A program made the position numbers and the translations under genes. Below the pieces are notes generated by a model. The model saw only the letters and a list, made by a program, of their open reading frames with translations, was not told the DNA's origin and ran no database searches. Positions 35,136-42,936 of a DNA stretch of 64,000 nt are shown here, piece after piece; the stretch's first letter is position 1; every line of letters starts with the position of its first letter. The DNA is from Secundilactobacillus kimchicus JCM 15530 (lineage in GTDB: Bacteria > Bacillota > Bacilli > Lactobacillales > Lactobacillaceae): NCBI RefSeq assembly GCF_001433995.1, contig NZ_AZCX01000006.1:1-64000 (forward strand), in the 5' to 3' direction.

Positions 35136-35429
35136 ATGAAAATAACGACCCAAGCTGTTGCTGGGACAGTGGAATCAAGTGATGCACAAGTCATGATTTC
35201 ACCAAGTCAAAGTGACCTAAAAATTGATTTGGATAGTAGTGTTTATGACCAGTATGGCCAACACATCATCGCCCTTGTTAAGGAAACGTTGAAGGACCTG
35301 GATGTTGAGGGCGGAGAGGTTAAGATTATTGATAAAGGAGCGCTAGACTGCACGATTAAAGCCAGACTTCAAACAGCAGTATATCGCGCCATTGGTAAGA
35401 AATCGGATCTACCGTGGGAGGTGCTTTAG
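35136..35429 (+). CDS. citD: Citrate lyase acyl carrier protein (gamma subunit)
   Basis: It is 97 aa, of normal length. The VAGTVESSDAQV segment holds the Ser that carries the 2'-(5-triphosphoribosyl)-3'-dephospho-CoA arm. It shuttles acetyl and citryl groups between CitF and CitE. The ribosome site is GGGGG. Its stop TAG is followed at once by the citE ATG, so the genes are translationally coupled. Confidence 0.93.
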   Translation: MKITTQAVAGTVESSDAQVMISPSQSDLKIDLDSSVYDQYGQHIIALVKETLKDLDVEGGEVKIIDKGALDCTIKARLQTAVYRAIGKKSDLPWEVL

Positions 35430-36329
35430 ATGGCAGTCAAACAGCGAATTAGGCGTTCCATGATTTTCTTAAATACGCAACGTGCGGCCTTGGTGAAGGA
35501 TGCCTTTGTTTATCACCCAGACTGTGTCATTTTTGACTTGGAAGATGCCGTTGCAGAAAATGAAAAAGACTCAGCTAGAATCCAATTATATCAGACGCTG
35601 AAGCAGTTAGATTACCAAGGTGTTGAACGCTGGGTTCGAGTCAACGCATTGGATTCGGATCTAATCAACGAGGATATCAGAGCTGCTGTGGCGGGTGGCG
35701 CAGAAGGAATCCGATTACCCAAAACAGAAACTGCAGCTGAAGTAAAGGCAGCGGCGCAAAAAATTGAAGCTGCCGAAAAAGAATTTGGGCGAACGGTTGG
35801 TCAAACAATGTTAATGGCGGCGCTAGAGTCCCCACTGGGCATTATGAATGCATATGAAATTGCGACAGCAGACGACCGGATGATGGGGATTGCGCTGAGC
35901 GCTGGTGATTATACACGAACCATGCATGCCAAGCGGACTGTTGCTGGGACAGAGCTGTTTGGTGCTCGTTCTCAGATGTTGATTGCTGCCCGTGCGGCCG
36001 GTGTTATGGCGTTTGATACGGTCTATACGGATACTGATAACGAGGAAGGATTTAAAGAAGAGCTCCGGTTGATCAAGAACATGGGATTTGATGGCAAGTC
36101 ATGTATTAATCCCAAGCAGATTGGAATCACTCATGAGATCTTTAATCCGAGTGAACAGGAAATTCAACATGCTGAACACGTTATGGAAGCCGTTCAGGAT
36201 AGCAAGGACAATGGTGTTGGAGTTTTGACGGTTGACGGTAAAATGGTTGATATTGCCTGGGTAGAAGGTGCAGAACGAACGTTGAAGCTTGCAAAGGCTG
36301 CCGGAATTTACGAGGGGGAACTAGTATGA
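35430..36329 (+). CDS. citE: Citrate lyase beta subunit (citryl-ACP lyase)
   Basis: It cleaves citryl-ACP to oxaloacetate and acetyl-ACP. It is 299 aa of the HpcH/HpaI-CitE fold: RSMIFLNTQRAAL, VIFDLEDAVAENEKD (metal and substrate site), RVNALDSD, GIRLPKTETAAEV and ALESPLGIMNAYEIA. It overlaps citF by 4 bases (ATGA). Confidence 0.95.
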   Translation: MAVKQRIRRSMIFLNTQRAALVKDAFVYHPDCVIFDLEDAVAENEKDSARIQLYQTLKQLDYQGVERWVRVNALDSDLINEDIRAAVAGGAEGIRLPKTETAAEVKAAAQKIEAAEKEFGRTVGQTMLMAALESPLGIMNAYEIATADDRMMGIALSAGDYTRTMHAKRTVAGTELFGARSQMLIAARAAGVMAFDTVYTDTDNEEGFKEELRLIKNMGFDGKSCINPKQIGITHEIFNPSEQEIQHAEHVMEAVQDSKDNGVGVLTVDGKMVDIAWVEGAERTLKLAKAAGIYEGELV

Positions 36330-37873
36330 TTAATAGCGTTGGTCGTGATATTCCAGATGAGTATTTAAAGAATGGTGTGGAGCCGTTTCAAGGAATCTAT
36401 TACCGTGACGGTTATACCTACCCTAAAGCCGCGCCAAAAGTATCAGCATATGTGAAACCGACTGGTGACAAGATGATAGCTTCGATTAGAGGGGCGATTA
36501 TCGCGTCTGGTCTTAAGGATGGCATGACTATTTCGTTTCACCACCATTTACGAGATGGCGATTACGTGGTCAATATGGTGATGAAGGAAATCCATCAGCT
36601 CGGAATTAAAGATTTGACGGTCTGTGCGTCGAGTTTAGGTAAAGCTCATAGTTATCTTGTACCATGTATTGAAGACGGTACTGTAACGGGAATTTCCACT
36701 AGTGGTATCCGTGATGAGATTGGTGAAGTGGTCTCAGAAGGGAAATTGAAAAATCCGGCCGTTATCCGTTCCCACGGTGGTCGAGCTCGCGCGATTGAAG
36801 ATGGTACGGTTAAGATTGATGTTGCATTTATTGGAGCCTCAACAAGCGACGCCTTTGGCAATGCCAGTGGTAAGGGGGGGCAATCTGATACCGGGGTTCT
36901 AGCGTATGCCGATGGGGATGCTAAGTACGCAAATAAAGTAGTGGTCATCACTGATACGATTGTGGATGTCCCGAACTTTCCGGCAAGTATTAAGGGGGTC
37001 GACGTTGATTACGTTGTCAAGGTGGACTCAATCGGTGATCCGACTAAAATTGCCACCGGTGCACTGCGTCTAACCACGGATACACGCGAACTGGACATGG
37101 CTAAAGAAGTGGCCAAATGCATGTATTATTCGGGGTATTTCAAAGATGGGTTTAGTTTTCAGACGGGGGCTGGCGGTCCCTCATTAGCAACAACCACCTT
37201 TCTGAAGCAGTACATGGAACAAGACCATATTACTTGTGGTTGGGCAATGGGAGGTGTTACTGAGCCAATCGTCAACCTATTCAACGAAGGATACATTAAG
37301 ACAGTTCTTGATGATCAGTCATTTGATCTAGCCGCAGTTGCATCAGCTAATGAGGGGCGGCATTTCGAAATCTCAGCTTCACAATACGCTAATCCATTTA
37401 ATAAAGGCGCATTTGTTAACCAGTTGAACTTTGTGATTCTTGGCGCGCTAGAAATCGATACAGACTTTAACGTTAACGTCGTTCAAGGCTCAAATGGGGT
37501 ATTGCGGGGCGCTCCCGGTGGCCATCCAGATACTGCGGCGGGGGCGGATGTCTCAATTATTGTTGCCCCTTTGATCCGCAGTCGGATGCCAACGGTGCGA
37601 GATCAAGTCACCTCAGTGACGACGCCGGGTGAAAGTATTGACGTTGTTGTGACAGATTATGGGGTCGCGGTTAATCCGAAACGCCAAGACCTACTCAAGG
37701 CCTTCCGTCAGACGAATATTGCGTTAAAGTCGATAGAAGAGCTTCGTGATCTGGCTTATCAATATACTGGAAAGCCGGCACCCGTTGAGTTTGATGATCA
37801 GGTAGTCGCGTTGGTTGAATATCGTGATGGTACGATTATTGACACTATTCGAAAGCCTAAGAGTTTAAATTAA
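36326..37873 (+). CDS. citF: Citrate lyase alpha subunit (citrate:acetyl-ACP transferase)
   Basis: It exchanges acetyl for citryl on the CitD carrier. It is 515 aa, a CoA-transferase-fold protein with SFHHHLRDGDYVVN, AFIGASTSDAFGNASG, FQTGAGGPSLATT and the C-terminal VTDYGVAVNPKR. It is the last gene of citDEF. citC (ligase), citX and citG, needed to build and activate the prosthetic group, are not here, and no citrate carrier lies adjacent, so these must be encoded elsewhere if the complex is functional. Confidence 0.95.
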   Translation: MINSVGRDIPDEYLKNGVEPFQGIYYRDGYTYPKAAPKVSAYVKPTGDKMIASIRGAIIASGLKDGMTISFHHHLRDGDYVVNMVMKEIHQLGIKDLTVCASSLGKAHSYLVPCIEDGTVTGISTSGIRDEIGEVVSEGKLKNPAVIRSHGGRARAIEDGTVKIDVAFIGASTSDAFGNASGKGGQSDTGVLAYADGDAKYANKVVVITDTIVDVPNFPASIKGVDVDYVVKVDSIGDPTKIATGALRLTTDTRELDMAKEVAKCMYYSGYFKDGFSFQTGAGGPSLATTTFLKQYMEQDHITCGWAMGGVTEPIVNLFNEGYIKTVLDDQSFDLAAVASANEGRHFEISASQYANPFNKGAFVNQLNFVILGALEIDTDFNVNVVQGSNGVLRGAPGGHPDTAAGADVSIIVAPLIRSRMPTVRDQVTSVTTPGESIDVVVTDYGVAVNPKRQDLLKAFRQTNIALKSIEELRDLAYQYTGKPAPVEFDDQVVALVEYRDGTIIDTIRKPKSLN

Positions 37874-37920
37874 CCTAAAAAGCGTCCAAACGGTTACTCA
37901 TCGTTTGGACGCTTTTTAGG
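37874..37920. terminator. Bidirectional terminator between citF and the GPH transporter
   Basis: A perfect 19-bp stem (CCTAAAAAGCGTCCAAACG with its complement) lies around a 9-base loop. The stem contains A5 and T5 tracts for both directions. Confidence 0.93.
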
Positions 37921-37927
37921 TTATAGA

Positions 37928-39289
37928 TTATTCCCCATGATCTGCCAATGCTTGCTTAATTGTTGATTCCTGTTTTTCGTACTTAACGTAGAAAATCATG
38001 ATAGCAGCCCCGATAATGAAGAAGAGGGCAGGCAGGTAGCTAATGCTGAATTTGATAGCTGAAAGTGCGGTAGCGCTTTGGGTAACGCCCGCTTTGTAGC
38101 CGGCATGATTTAAAATCATGGATGGGGCCCAGCCACCAAGGCCGGAGCCAATTTTGATGGCAAACGAACTACCGATAGCCGTTAAGAAACCACTGGCCCG
38201 GATGCCATTTTTCCATTCGCCATAGTCAACAGTGTCGGATAGCATGGCAAATGGCATCGAAACAGCGATCCCAGTTCCGATTGATGCAATACTCCAAACG
38301 ATGGCTAGGAAGATCAATGATTGGCCAGCGAAGGCGATTAAAACTTGCCCAATAGCGGCCAGAGTCATCCCCATGATTAGAACGTGGGCCTTTTTGAACT
38401 TCTTAACGAGAAGTGGAATAAGAAGCATCCCCACCATCTGGAACATCACGAGCGCGTTTAAGACCGAGGCGAAGTTCTTAACGCCCAAGTTGTATTGGGC
38501 ATAGTAGACGACAACCGAGGTCCGTGAAGCATTCCCCAGCCAGTAAAAGACAAAGACGATGACCAAGATGAACCATGGCCAGTTGCTTTTAGCTGCCTTG
38601 ATAGAATCCTTGATTGGCAATGCCTTTTGCCGATTTGTGTTGATTTCCTTGGTATCGAAAAAGGCAAATAGGAGTAATGCAAAGCCGATAATAGCAAAAA
38701 TAATAGCTGTGTTCCGCCAACCCAATAGGGCGTTGTCTTTACCGAGAAAGGCGGCGATGCCAAGGGTGAAGGTGGCCGTCACGAAGTAGCCGATGTTACC
38801 ACCAATCATCCGGGTACTGTTCATTTTGATTCGTTCGTCGGAGTCGTTTGAGAGGTTGGGTAGGATAGAGGTGATCGGGGTGGACATTCCGGTATATGAG
38901 ATTCCAAACAGTAAATAAGTGATCATTGCCCACCAGAATTTCCCAGTCGTGCTGAGCTGTGGCGACCAGAACATTAAGACGAACAAGATGGCAAACGGGA
39001 AGGCCATCCAGAGAAAGTAGGGGCGACTTTGTCCCCATCTAGTGTGGGTGTGGTCAATAATGAAGCCCCACACGGGTGCATCAAAAGCGTCCAGAATACG
39101 GGCAGCCAATAAAATGGTTCCGGCTGCCGCTACGGATAACCCGAAAACATCGGTATAGTAATACAGAATAAAGGTGGTTACCGTTGTGTAAAGCAAGTTC
39201 CCAGCCGCATCGGTACTAGCGTAAGCTAGCATGCGGTGAAAGGGAATTTTAACGTTTTGCTGAATAGCATTTCCGACTCGATTTGTCAC
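37928..39289 (-). CDS. Glycoside-pentoside-hexuronide (GPH) cation symporter
   Basis: A 12-segment MFS carrier of 453 aa in the GPH group (XylP/MelB-like). It has AARILDAFDAPVWGFIIDHTHTRWGQSRPY, the Asp-rich loop that defines cation and sugar coupling, and TTVTTFILYYYTDVFG at the N-terminus. The start is GTG at 39289 after GGAGG. It is divergent from an AraC regulator and a large putative glycosidase, so it likely imports an oligo- or glycoside processed by that enzyme. A near-perfect cre lies upstream. Confidence 0.9.
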   Translation of the reverse strand: MTNRVGNAIQQNVKIPFHRMLAYASTDAAGNLLYTTVTTFILYYYTDVFGLSVAAAGTILLAARILDAFDAPVWGFIIDHTHTRWGQSRPYFLWMAFPFAILFVLMFWSPQLSTTGKFWWAMITYLLFGISYTGMSTPITSILPNLSNDSDERIKMNSTRMIGGNIGYFVTATFTLGIAAFLGKDNALLGWRNTAIIFAIIGFALLLFAFFDTKEINTNRQKALPIKDSIKAAKSNWPWFILVIVFVFYWLGNASRTSVVVYYAQYNLGVKNFASVLNALVMFQMVGMLLIPLLVKKFKKAHVLIMGMTLAAIGQVLIAFAGQSLIFLAIVWSIASIGTGIAVSMPFAMLSDTVDYGEWKNGIRASGFLTAIGSSFAIKIGSGLGGWAPSMILNHAGYKAGVTQSATALSAIKFSISYLPALFFIIGAAIMIFYVKYEKQESTIKQALADHGE

Positions 39290-39325
39290 GTTGAAATCCT
39301 CCGTAATTGATTAAAATGGTGGTTC

Positions 39326-39340
39326 AAGAAAACGGTTACA
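39326..39340 (-). promoter_or_regulatory. Likely CcpA (cre) site upstream of the GPH gene
   Basis: AAGAAAACGGTTACA matches the cre consensus WTGNAANCGNWNNCA at all but the T. Its position 37-51 bases upstream of the GPH start fits carbon catabolite repression. Confidence 0.55.
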
Positions 39341-39460
39341 TTTGTTCTCTCCTAAAAGCAGAATTAGACTCACCGGTATAACAGCTAATGCGCTTTCATG
39401 TGCTAATTTAAGCCATTTGCTGGCTTTTTAAAATTAAATCAAACACAGTGAATTTACATT

Positions 39461-39482
39461 ATTACACACAAGTGTGCGTAAT
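39461..39482. promoter_or_regulatory. Inverted repeat in the GPH-araC-type divergent region
   Basis: ATTAC-A-CACA-AG-TGTG-C-GTAAT is a 22-bp palindrome with one mismatch pair, 52 bases before the AraC regulator start. It may be the binding site of that regulator. Confidence 0.5.
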
Positions 39483-39533
39483 GAAGCCAAATAATCAAGT
39501 ATACTGAAGCTAAAATGACGGAGGGATAGCCGT

Positions 39534-40403
39534 ATGAGTAAAAAATACATTTCAATGTCGTGCTTACCGTTGCCAACCTTTGTTGAAGGCAATCAGGTGA
39601 CGTTTGAACCCGGTGAGGAGCACCCTAACCGAACGGATTTACAGTACTTTGTTTTAATTTTTATGACAGCGGGCCGTCTTTACATTGCAGAAGATGGCAC
39701 AAAATACACGGTCAATGCGGGCGAACTGTTCTTGTTGCAGCCTAAGCACCATCACTATTCCTGGCGTAAAATGGATCAGACGACCTCCTATTATTGGCTT
39801 CATTTCTATACTTCAGGCAATTGGCGGCAGAGTGCCACACCGGTGACCATGGCGCCGTCTATTGAAGTGCCAACGCTGCACTACTTTACACCGACGCTCA
39901 CCCTTCACCTGCCTAAGCATATCGAGATTCCCGATCATAAAGGAACCTTATCGCTGGTTAAGCAACTTTTTGCGGAGAGCAAAGAGCAAGAAGACTTTGG
40001 CTTTTGGCGATCTCAGCAGCTTTTTATTGACGTGTTACAGTCGATTCAGATTCGAGCGGAGGGCGAAAGTAAGCTCGTCGCACTCTCAAAAGAAGTCCAA
40101 CGCTTTTTACGAGACCACTTTAACGAAAAGATAACGAGTACCGTTTTGAGCGATCAATTTCATTACCATCCCAACTACATTACCCGTTCGCTGAAGGCGA
40201 CCATTGGGTTGACGCCGTTTGAATACCTAAGTCAGTATCGAATGGAAGAAGCTGAAAAACGGCTGCTGAACACGGATTTAGCGATTTCTGAAATTGCCGA
40301 AGATGTGGGATATCAAAACATCTATTACTTTTCGACGGCCTTTAAGAAGTACACTGGATCTTCGCCGAAAAAGTATCGGAGCTTGAAGCAACGAAAAGTG
40401 TGA
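39534..40403 (+). CDS. AraC-family transcriptional regulator of a sugar locus
   Basis: It is 289 aa. The N-terminal cupin-like sugar-sensing domain (YTVNAGELFLLQPKHHHYSW, about residues 60-80) is followed by two C-terminal HTH motifs: ITSTVLSDQFHYHPNYITRS and ISEIAEDVGYQNIYYFSTAF, with the closing GSSPKKYR. It is divergent from the GPH symporter and upstream of the putative glycosidase, and probably activates both on a pathway sugar. Confidence 0.92.
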   Translation: MSKKYISMSCLPLPTFVEGNQVTFEPGEEHPNRTDLQYFVLIFMTAGRLYIAEDGTKYTVNAGELFLLQPKHHHYSWRKMDQTTSYYWLHFYTSGNWRQSATPVTMAPSIEVPTLHYFTPTLTLHLPKHIEIPDHKGTLSLVKQLFAESKEQEDFGFWRSQQLFIDVLQSIQIRAEGESKLVALSKEVQRFLRDHFNEKITSTVLSDQFHYHPNYITRSLKATIGLTPFEYLSQYRMEEAEKRLLNTDLAISEIAEDVGYQNIYYFSTAFKKYTGSSPKKYRSLKQRKV

Positions 40404-40446
40404 GAATATGTAAATTTTAAGTGAGAGTTTCGATATTATCGCGAAA

Positions 40447-40462
40447 TGAAAGCGCTTATAAT
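40447..40462 (+). promoter_or_regulatory. Overlapping cre and -10 region of the putative glycosidase gene
   Basis: TGAAAGCGCTTATA (40447-40460) fits the CcpA cre consensus with one mismatch, and TATAAT (40457-40462) overlaps it. No clear -35 is seen at the right distance, as expected for an AraC-activated promoter. Confidence 0.5.
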
Positions 40463-40501
40463 AGTTGAGTAATTAACTAAAACGAAGTGAGGACACGGAC
40501 G

Positions 40502-42865
40502 ATGGAATTAAACGGCATTACCATTAATTGTAACAATCGGGGCGCGTTGACCCAACTTAAATGGGGGAATGACGCAACCCAAATGAACTGGGTGATTGAT
40601 CCGGCTTATTTAGCCGAAGTTGGCTATCAAGACGACGATAAACTCTTTGGCGAATTCACCGTTGCAATTGATGGTCAATCGTATCAAAGTATCGATTTTC
40701 CAACGCAAATTGATCAAACGGCTGACCAATTAACGGTGACGACAACCATTCAAGACCTTGTCTTCAAGTCACACTACACGGCTGCCCCAAACCAGGTGTT
40801 AAACTGGCAGTTTAGTGTGTCAAATCCGAGTCAGCGTCCGGTGACACTAACGAACCTTGGTGTTTGGACTAGTCTGGCCTATGTGATGTACCGCGATAAG
40901 AACGTGAGACGTAACGCTCAGGAATCGGCGGCCGTTTTCCCGAGCATTTCAAAAAACTATACAAAGTTAGCCGTCATGAGGCGTGATGACGAGCACCAAA
41001 ACTTGGGCCTGTACCAGACGGCTGGTGAGGTCTTATCAGTTGGTACCTACTGTGAATATAACAATCGCTTCTTTGAGAATGTCTCACCATCCCTCGATGG
41101 CATGTTGTTTCACCAGTTAATTTTAGCCGGCGGGTATCCGGCTGATAATGGCCCGAAGCACGATTGGATCTATCCGCAAACGGTGCTGAATTTGGCAGCT
41201 GGCGAAACGCGGCAGTGGGCGTTTAACGCCTGCTTGTTTAATGATCAGGCGGACTTTTATCAAACCGGGGCTACTTTTGGTCACCCGGAGATTCACTTTG
41301 CGCCCATGGTGTCAAATGCCGCCCAACAGCTCAGCCTTGACGCAGAAAGCGCCCAAAAAGTGGCTAGCATTTGTGATGTGACAATGACGGCAGCCGGTTT
41401 AAAGAAGCGGGAACTTAAGTCGTTATTGACTGACACGACAGTGACTTATCAGCCCGAAGGCGAGGGCGAACACCAAGTCATTGTGACCTTCGACGATGGC
41501 ACTCAGGACATGCTGGTTTACAACTATCTGGCCTCGATCAGACGGCTCTTGCAGGACCGAGTGGATTACGTGTCGCAACATTCATACAGCGGTGCTACGG
41601 GTCAGCACCCGTACGCCTTTGAACCGGTTTCGAACCAAGGTGAATCACTGGGGAAAATGACGTTTGTGCTACAAGCCTGCTTGTTGGATCCAGACATTGA
41701 TCAGGTCGCTGAAAAAATTCAGCAAGTAGAACTGAGTGCCGTTCACTACGTAAAAAATAAATGGTTCATTGATGGCGACTTGAGCCGGCCCGCAAAGTTG
41801 TACGGTGACTTTTACCGGGTGATGGATTTGGAATACATTGGGCATCTGTTCTTCCTATTGTCACAGTCGGATGCACAATACCTAAAGTTAAATAAACCAG
41901 CGACCTACCTAAAATGGGCTGCCAAAATTTGTGATTTACGAGTTAACCCAGCGCTTCACGATAACGTTCGAGCTAAGGAAGAAACCCAGATGTTGGGGCA
42001 GTTTTTCTTGTACATCAATGATTTATTATCAGCCCTCAAGGCGGCTGACCTGACCAAAGAATATCAAGAGATTTCAACGTCATGGCAAAACATGATTACT
42101 TCTGTAGCCGCAGGGGCTGACAAATTAACAGCGGCGGTAACGGAGCATTTTTATGATAACGCTGGGTTCGGACCCGCCGCGGCCGCCTTGGCGCAGGCTG
42201 AGCAACCAGCTGCGCAGGTCTATGGTCATTTGTTGCAAGCAAACATTGGATTTAGTAATGACTTTCGGGCCCAGAGTCCAGATCGCTGGTGGGAAGCCTT
42301 GTCGTACATGATCCATTCACTCTGGGGTGGCGTGACGGCCGCGGCGGCACTCATCACAGGTCACAGACTGGGAGATGCGCACTTGGTTGAGGCGGCTTAC
42401 CGAGCCACCGTTGGTGTGTTGTATATGTATGATTCAAATGCGACGGCAACGGACCGGCAACTACAACCTGGTGAAGCGGCCTCGACATATAGTATTGCGG
42501 GACCAAATTTAAACCGGCCTGATCTGTCGCGTAACCGGTTTGGTCAGTCGGTTTTTGCCGCTGACGGGGGCATTTTCAGCCGTCTCTTCCCAGATGGGTA
42601 CACGGGTGAAGATGATTGGGACATGGGCGAAGAACTCGTGGCCTACCTTAACGGATTTGGCCAACAAACGTATATTTATCAGGATGAGACTGACGGTTAT
42701 CACGTTGTTAACGGCGAGGTTACGGATCAAACGGGTCACGTGTTAACAATTCGTTCAACAGCACCCTATCCAAGCCAATACATTGATTTGAACCATCAAA
42801 CGGTGTTCCATTCACCAGAAGTTGTCGTGCACTACGATGTGACAACTGACACGTTTATGGCCTAA
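40502..42865 (+). CDS. Large putative glycoside-active enzyme (six-hairpin-like)
   Basis: It is 787 aa with no signal peptide, so cytosolic. Residues 1 to about 300 look like beta-sandwich modules. Residues about 380-760 are rich in regularly spaced helices with RPAKLYGDFYRVMDLEYIGHLFFLL, DRWWEALSYMIHSLWGG and GEDDWDMGEELVAYL, resembling (alpha/alpha)6-barrel glycosidases or proteins of unknown-function families such as DUF5695. The exact family and substrate are uncertain. The ATG at 40502 is preceded by GTGAGGA. Context with a GPH symporter and AraC regulator supports a role in hydrolysing an imported glycoside. Confidence 0.65.
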   Translation: MELNGITINCNNRGALTQLKWGNDATQMNWVIDPAYLAEVGYQDDDKLFGEFTVAIDGQSYQSIDFPTQIDQTADQLTVTTTIQDLVFKSHYTAAPNQVLNWQFSVSNPSQRPVTLTNLGVWTSLAYVMYRDKNVRRNAQESAAVFPSISKNYTKLAVMRRDDEHQNLGLYQTAGEVLSVGTYCEYNNRFFENVSPSLDGMLFHQLILAGGYPADNGPKHDWIYPQTVLNLAAGETRQWAFNACLFNDQADFYQTGATFGHPEIHFAPMVSNAAQQLSLDAESAQKVASICDVTMTAAGLKKRELKSLLTDTTVTYQPEGEGEHQVIVTFDDGTQDMLVYNYLASIRRLLQDRVDYVSQHSYSGATGQHPYAFEPVSNQGESLGKMTFVLQACLLDPDIDQVAEKIQQVELSAVHYVKNKWFIDGDLSRPAKLYGDFYRVMDLEYIGHLFFLLSQSDAQYLKLNKPATYLKWAAKICDLRVNPALHDNVRAKEETQMLGQFFLYINDLLSALKAADLTKEYQEISTSWQNMITSVAAGADKLTAAVTEHFYDNAGFGPAAAALAQAEQPAAQVYGHLLQANIGFSNDFRAQSPDRWWEALSYMIHSLWGGVTAAAALITGHRLGDAHLVEAAYRATVGVLYMYDSNATATDRQLQPGEAASTYSIAGPNLNRPDLSRNRFGQSVFAADGGIFSRLFPDGYTGEDDWDMGEELVAYLNGFGQQTYIYQDETDGYHVVNGEVTDQTGHVLTIRSTAPYPSQYIDLNHQTVFHSPEVVVHYDVTTDTFMA

Positions 42866-42883
42866 AGTGCTGACGTTTAAACT

Positions 42884-42924
42884 AAAATAGTTCGCTGAAC
42901 CCGACAAGGTCAGCGAACTATTTT
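42884..42924. terminator. Bidirectional terminator
   Basis: AAAATAGTTCGCTGA (42884-42898) pairs with TCAGCGAACTATTTT (42910-42924), between convergent genes. Confidence 0.92.
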
Positions 42925-42936
42925 TATTATTGAAGC

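Noticed and set aside
34946-35136. Riboswitch or T-box between the LysR gene and citD
   Set aside because: No conserved core or terminator was seen; the region looks like an ordinary divergent promoter region.
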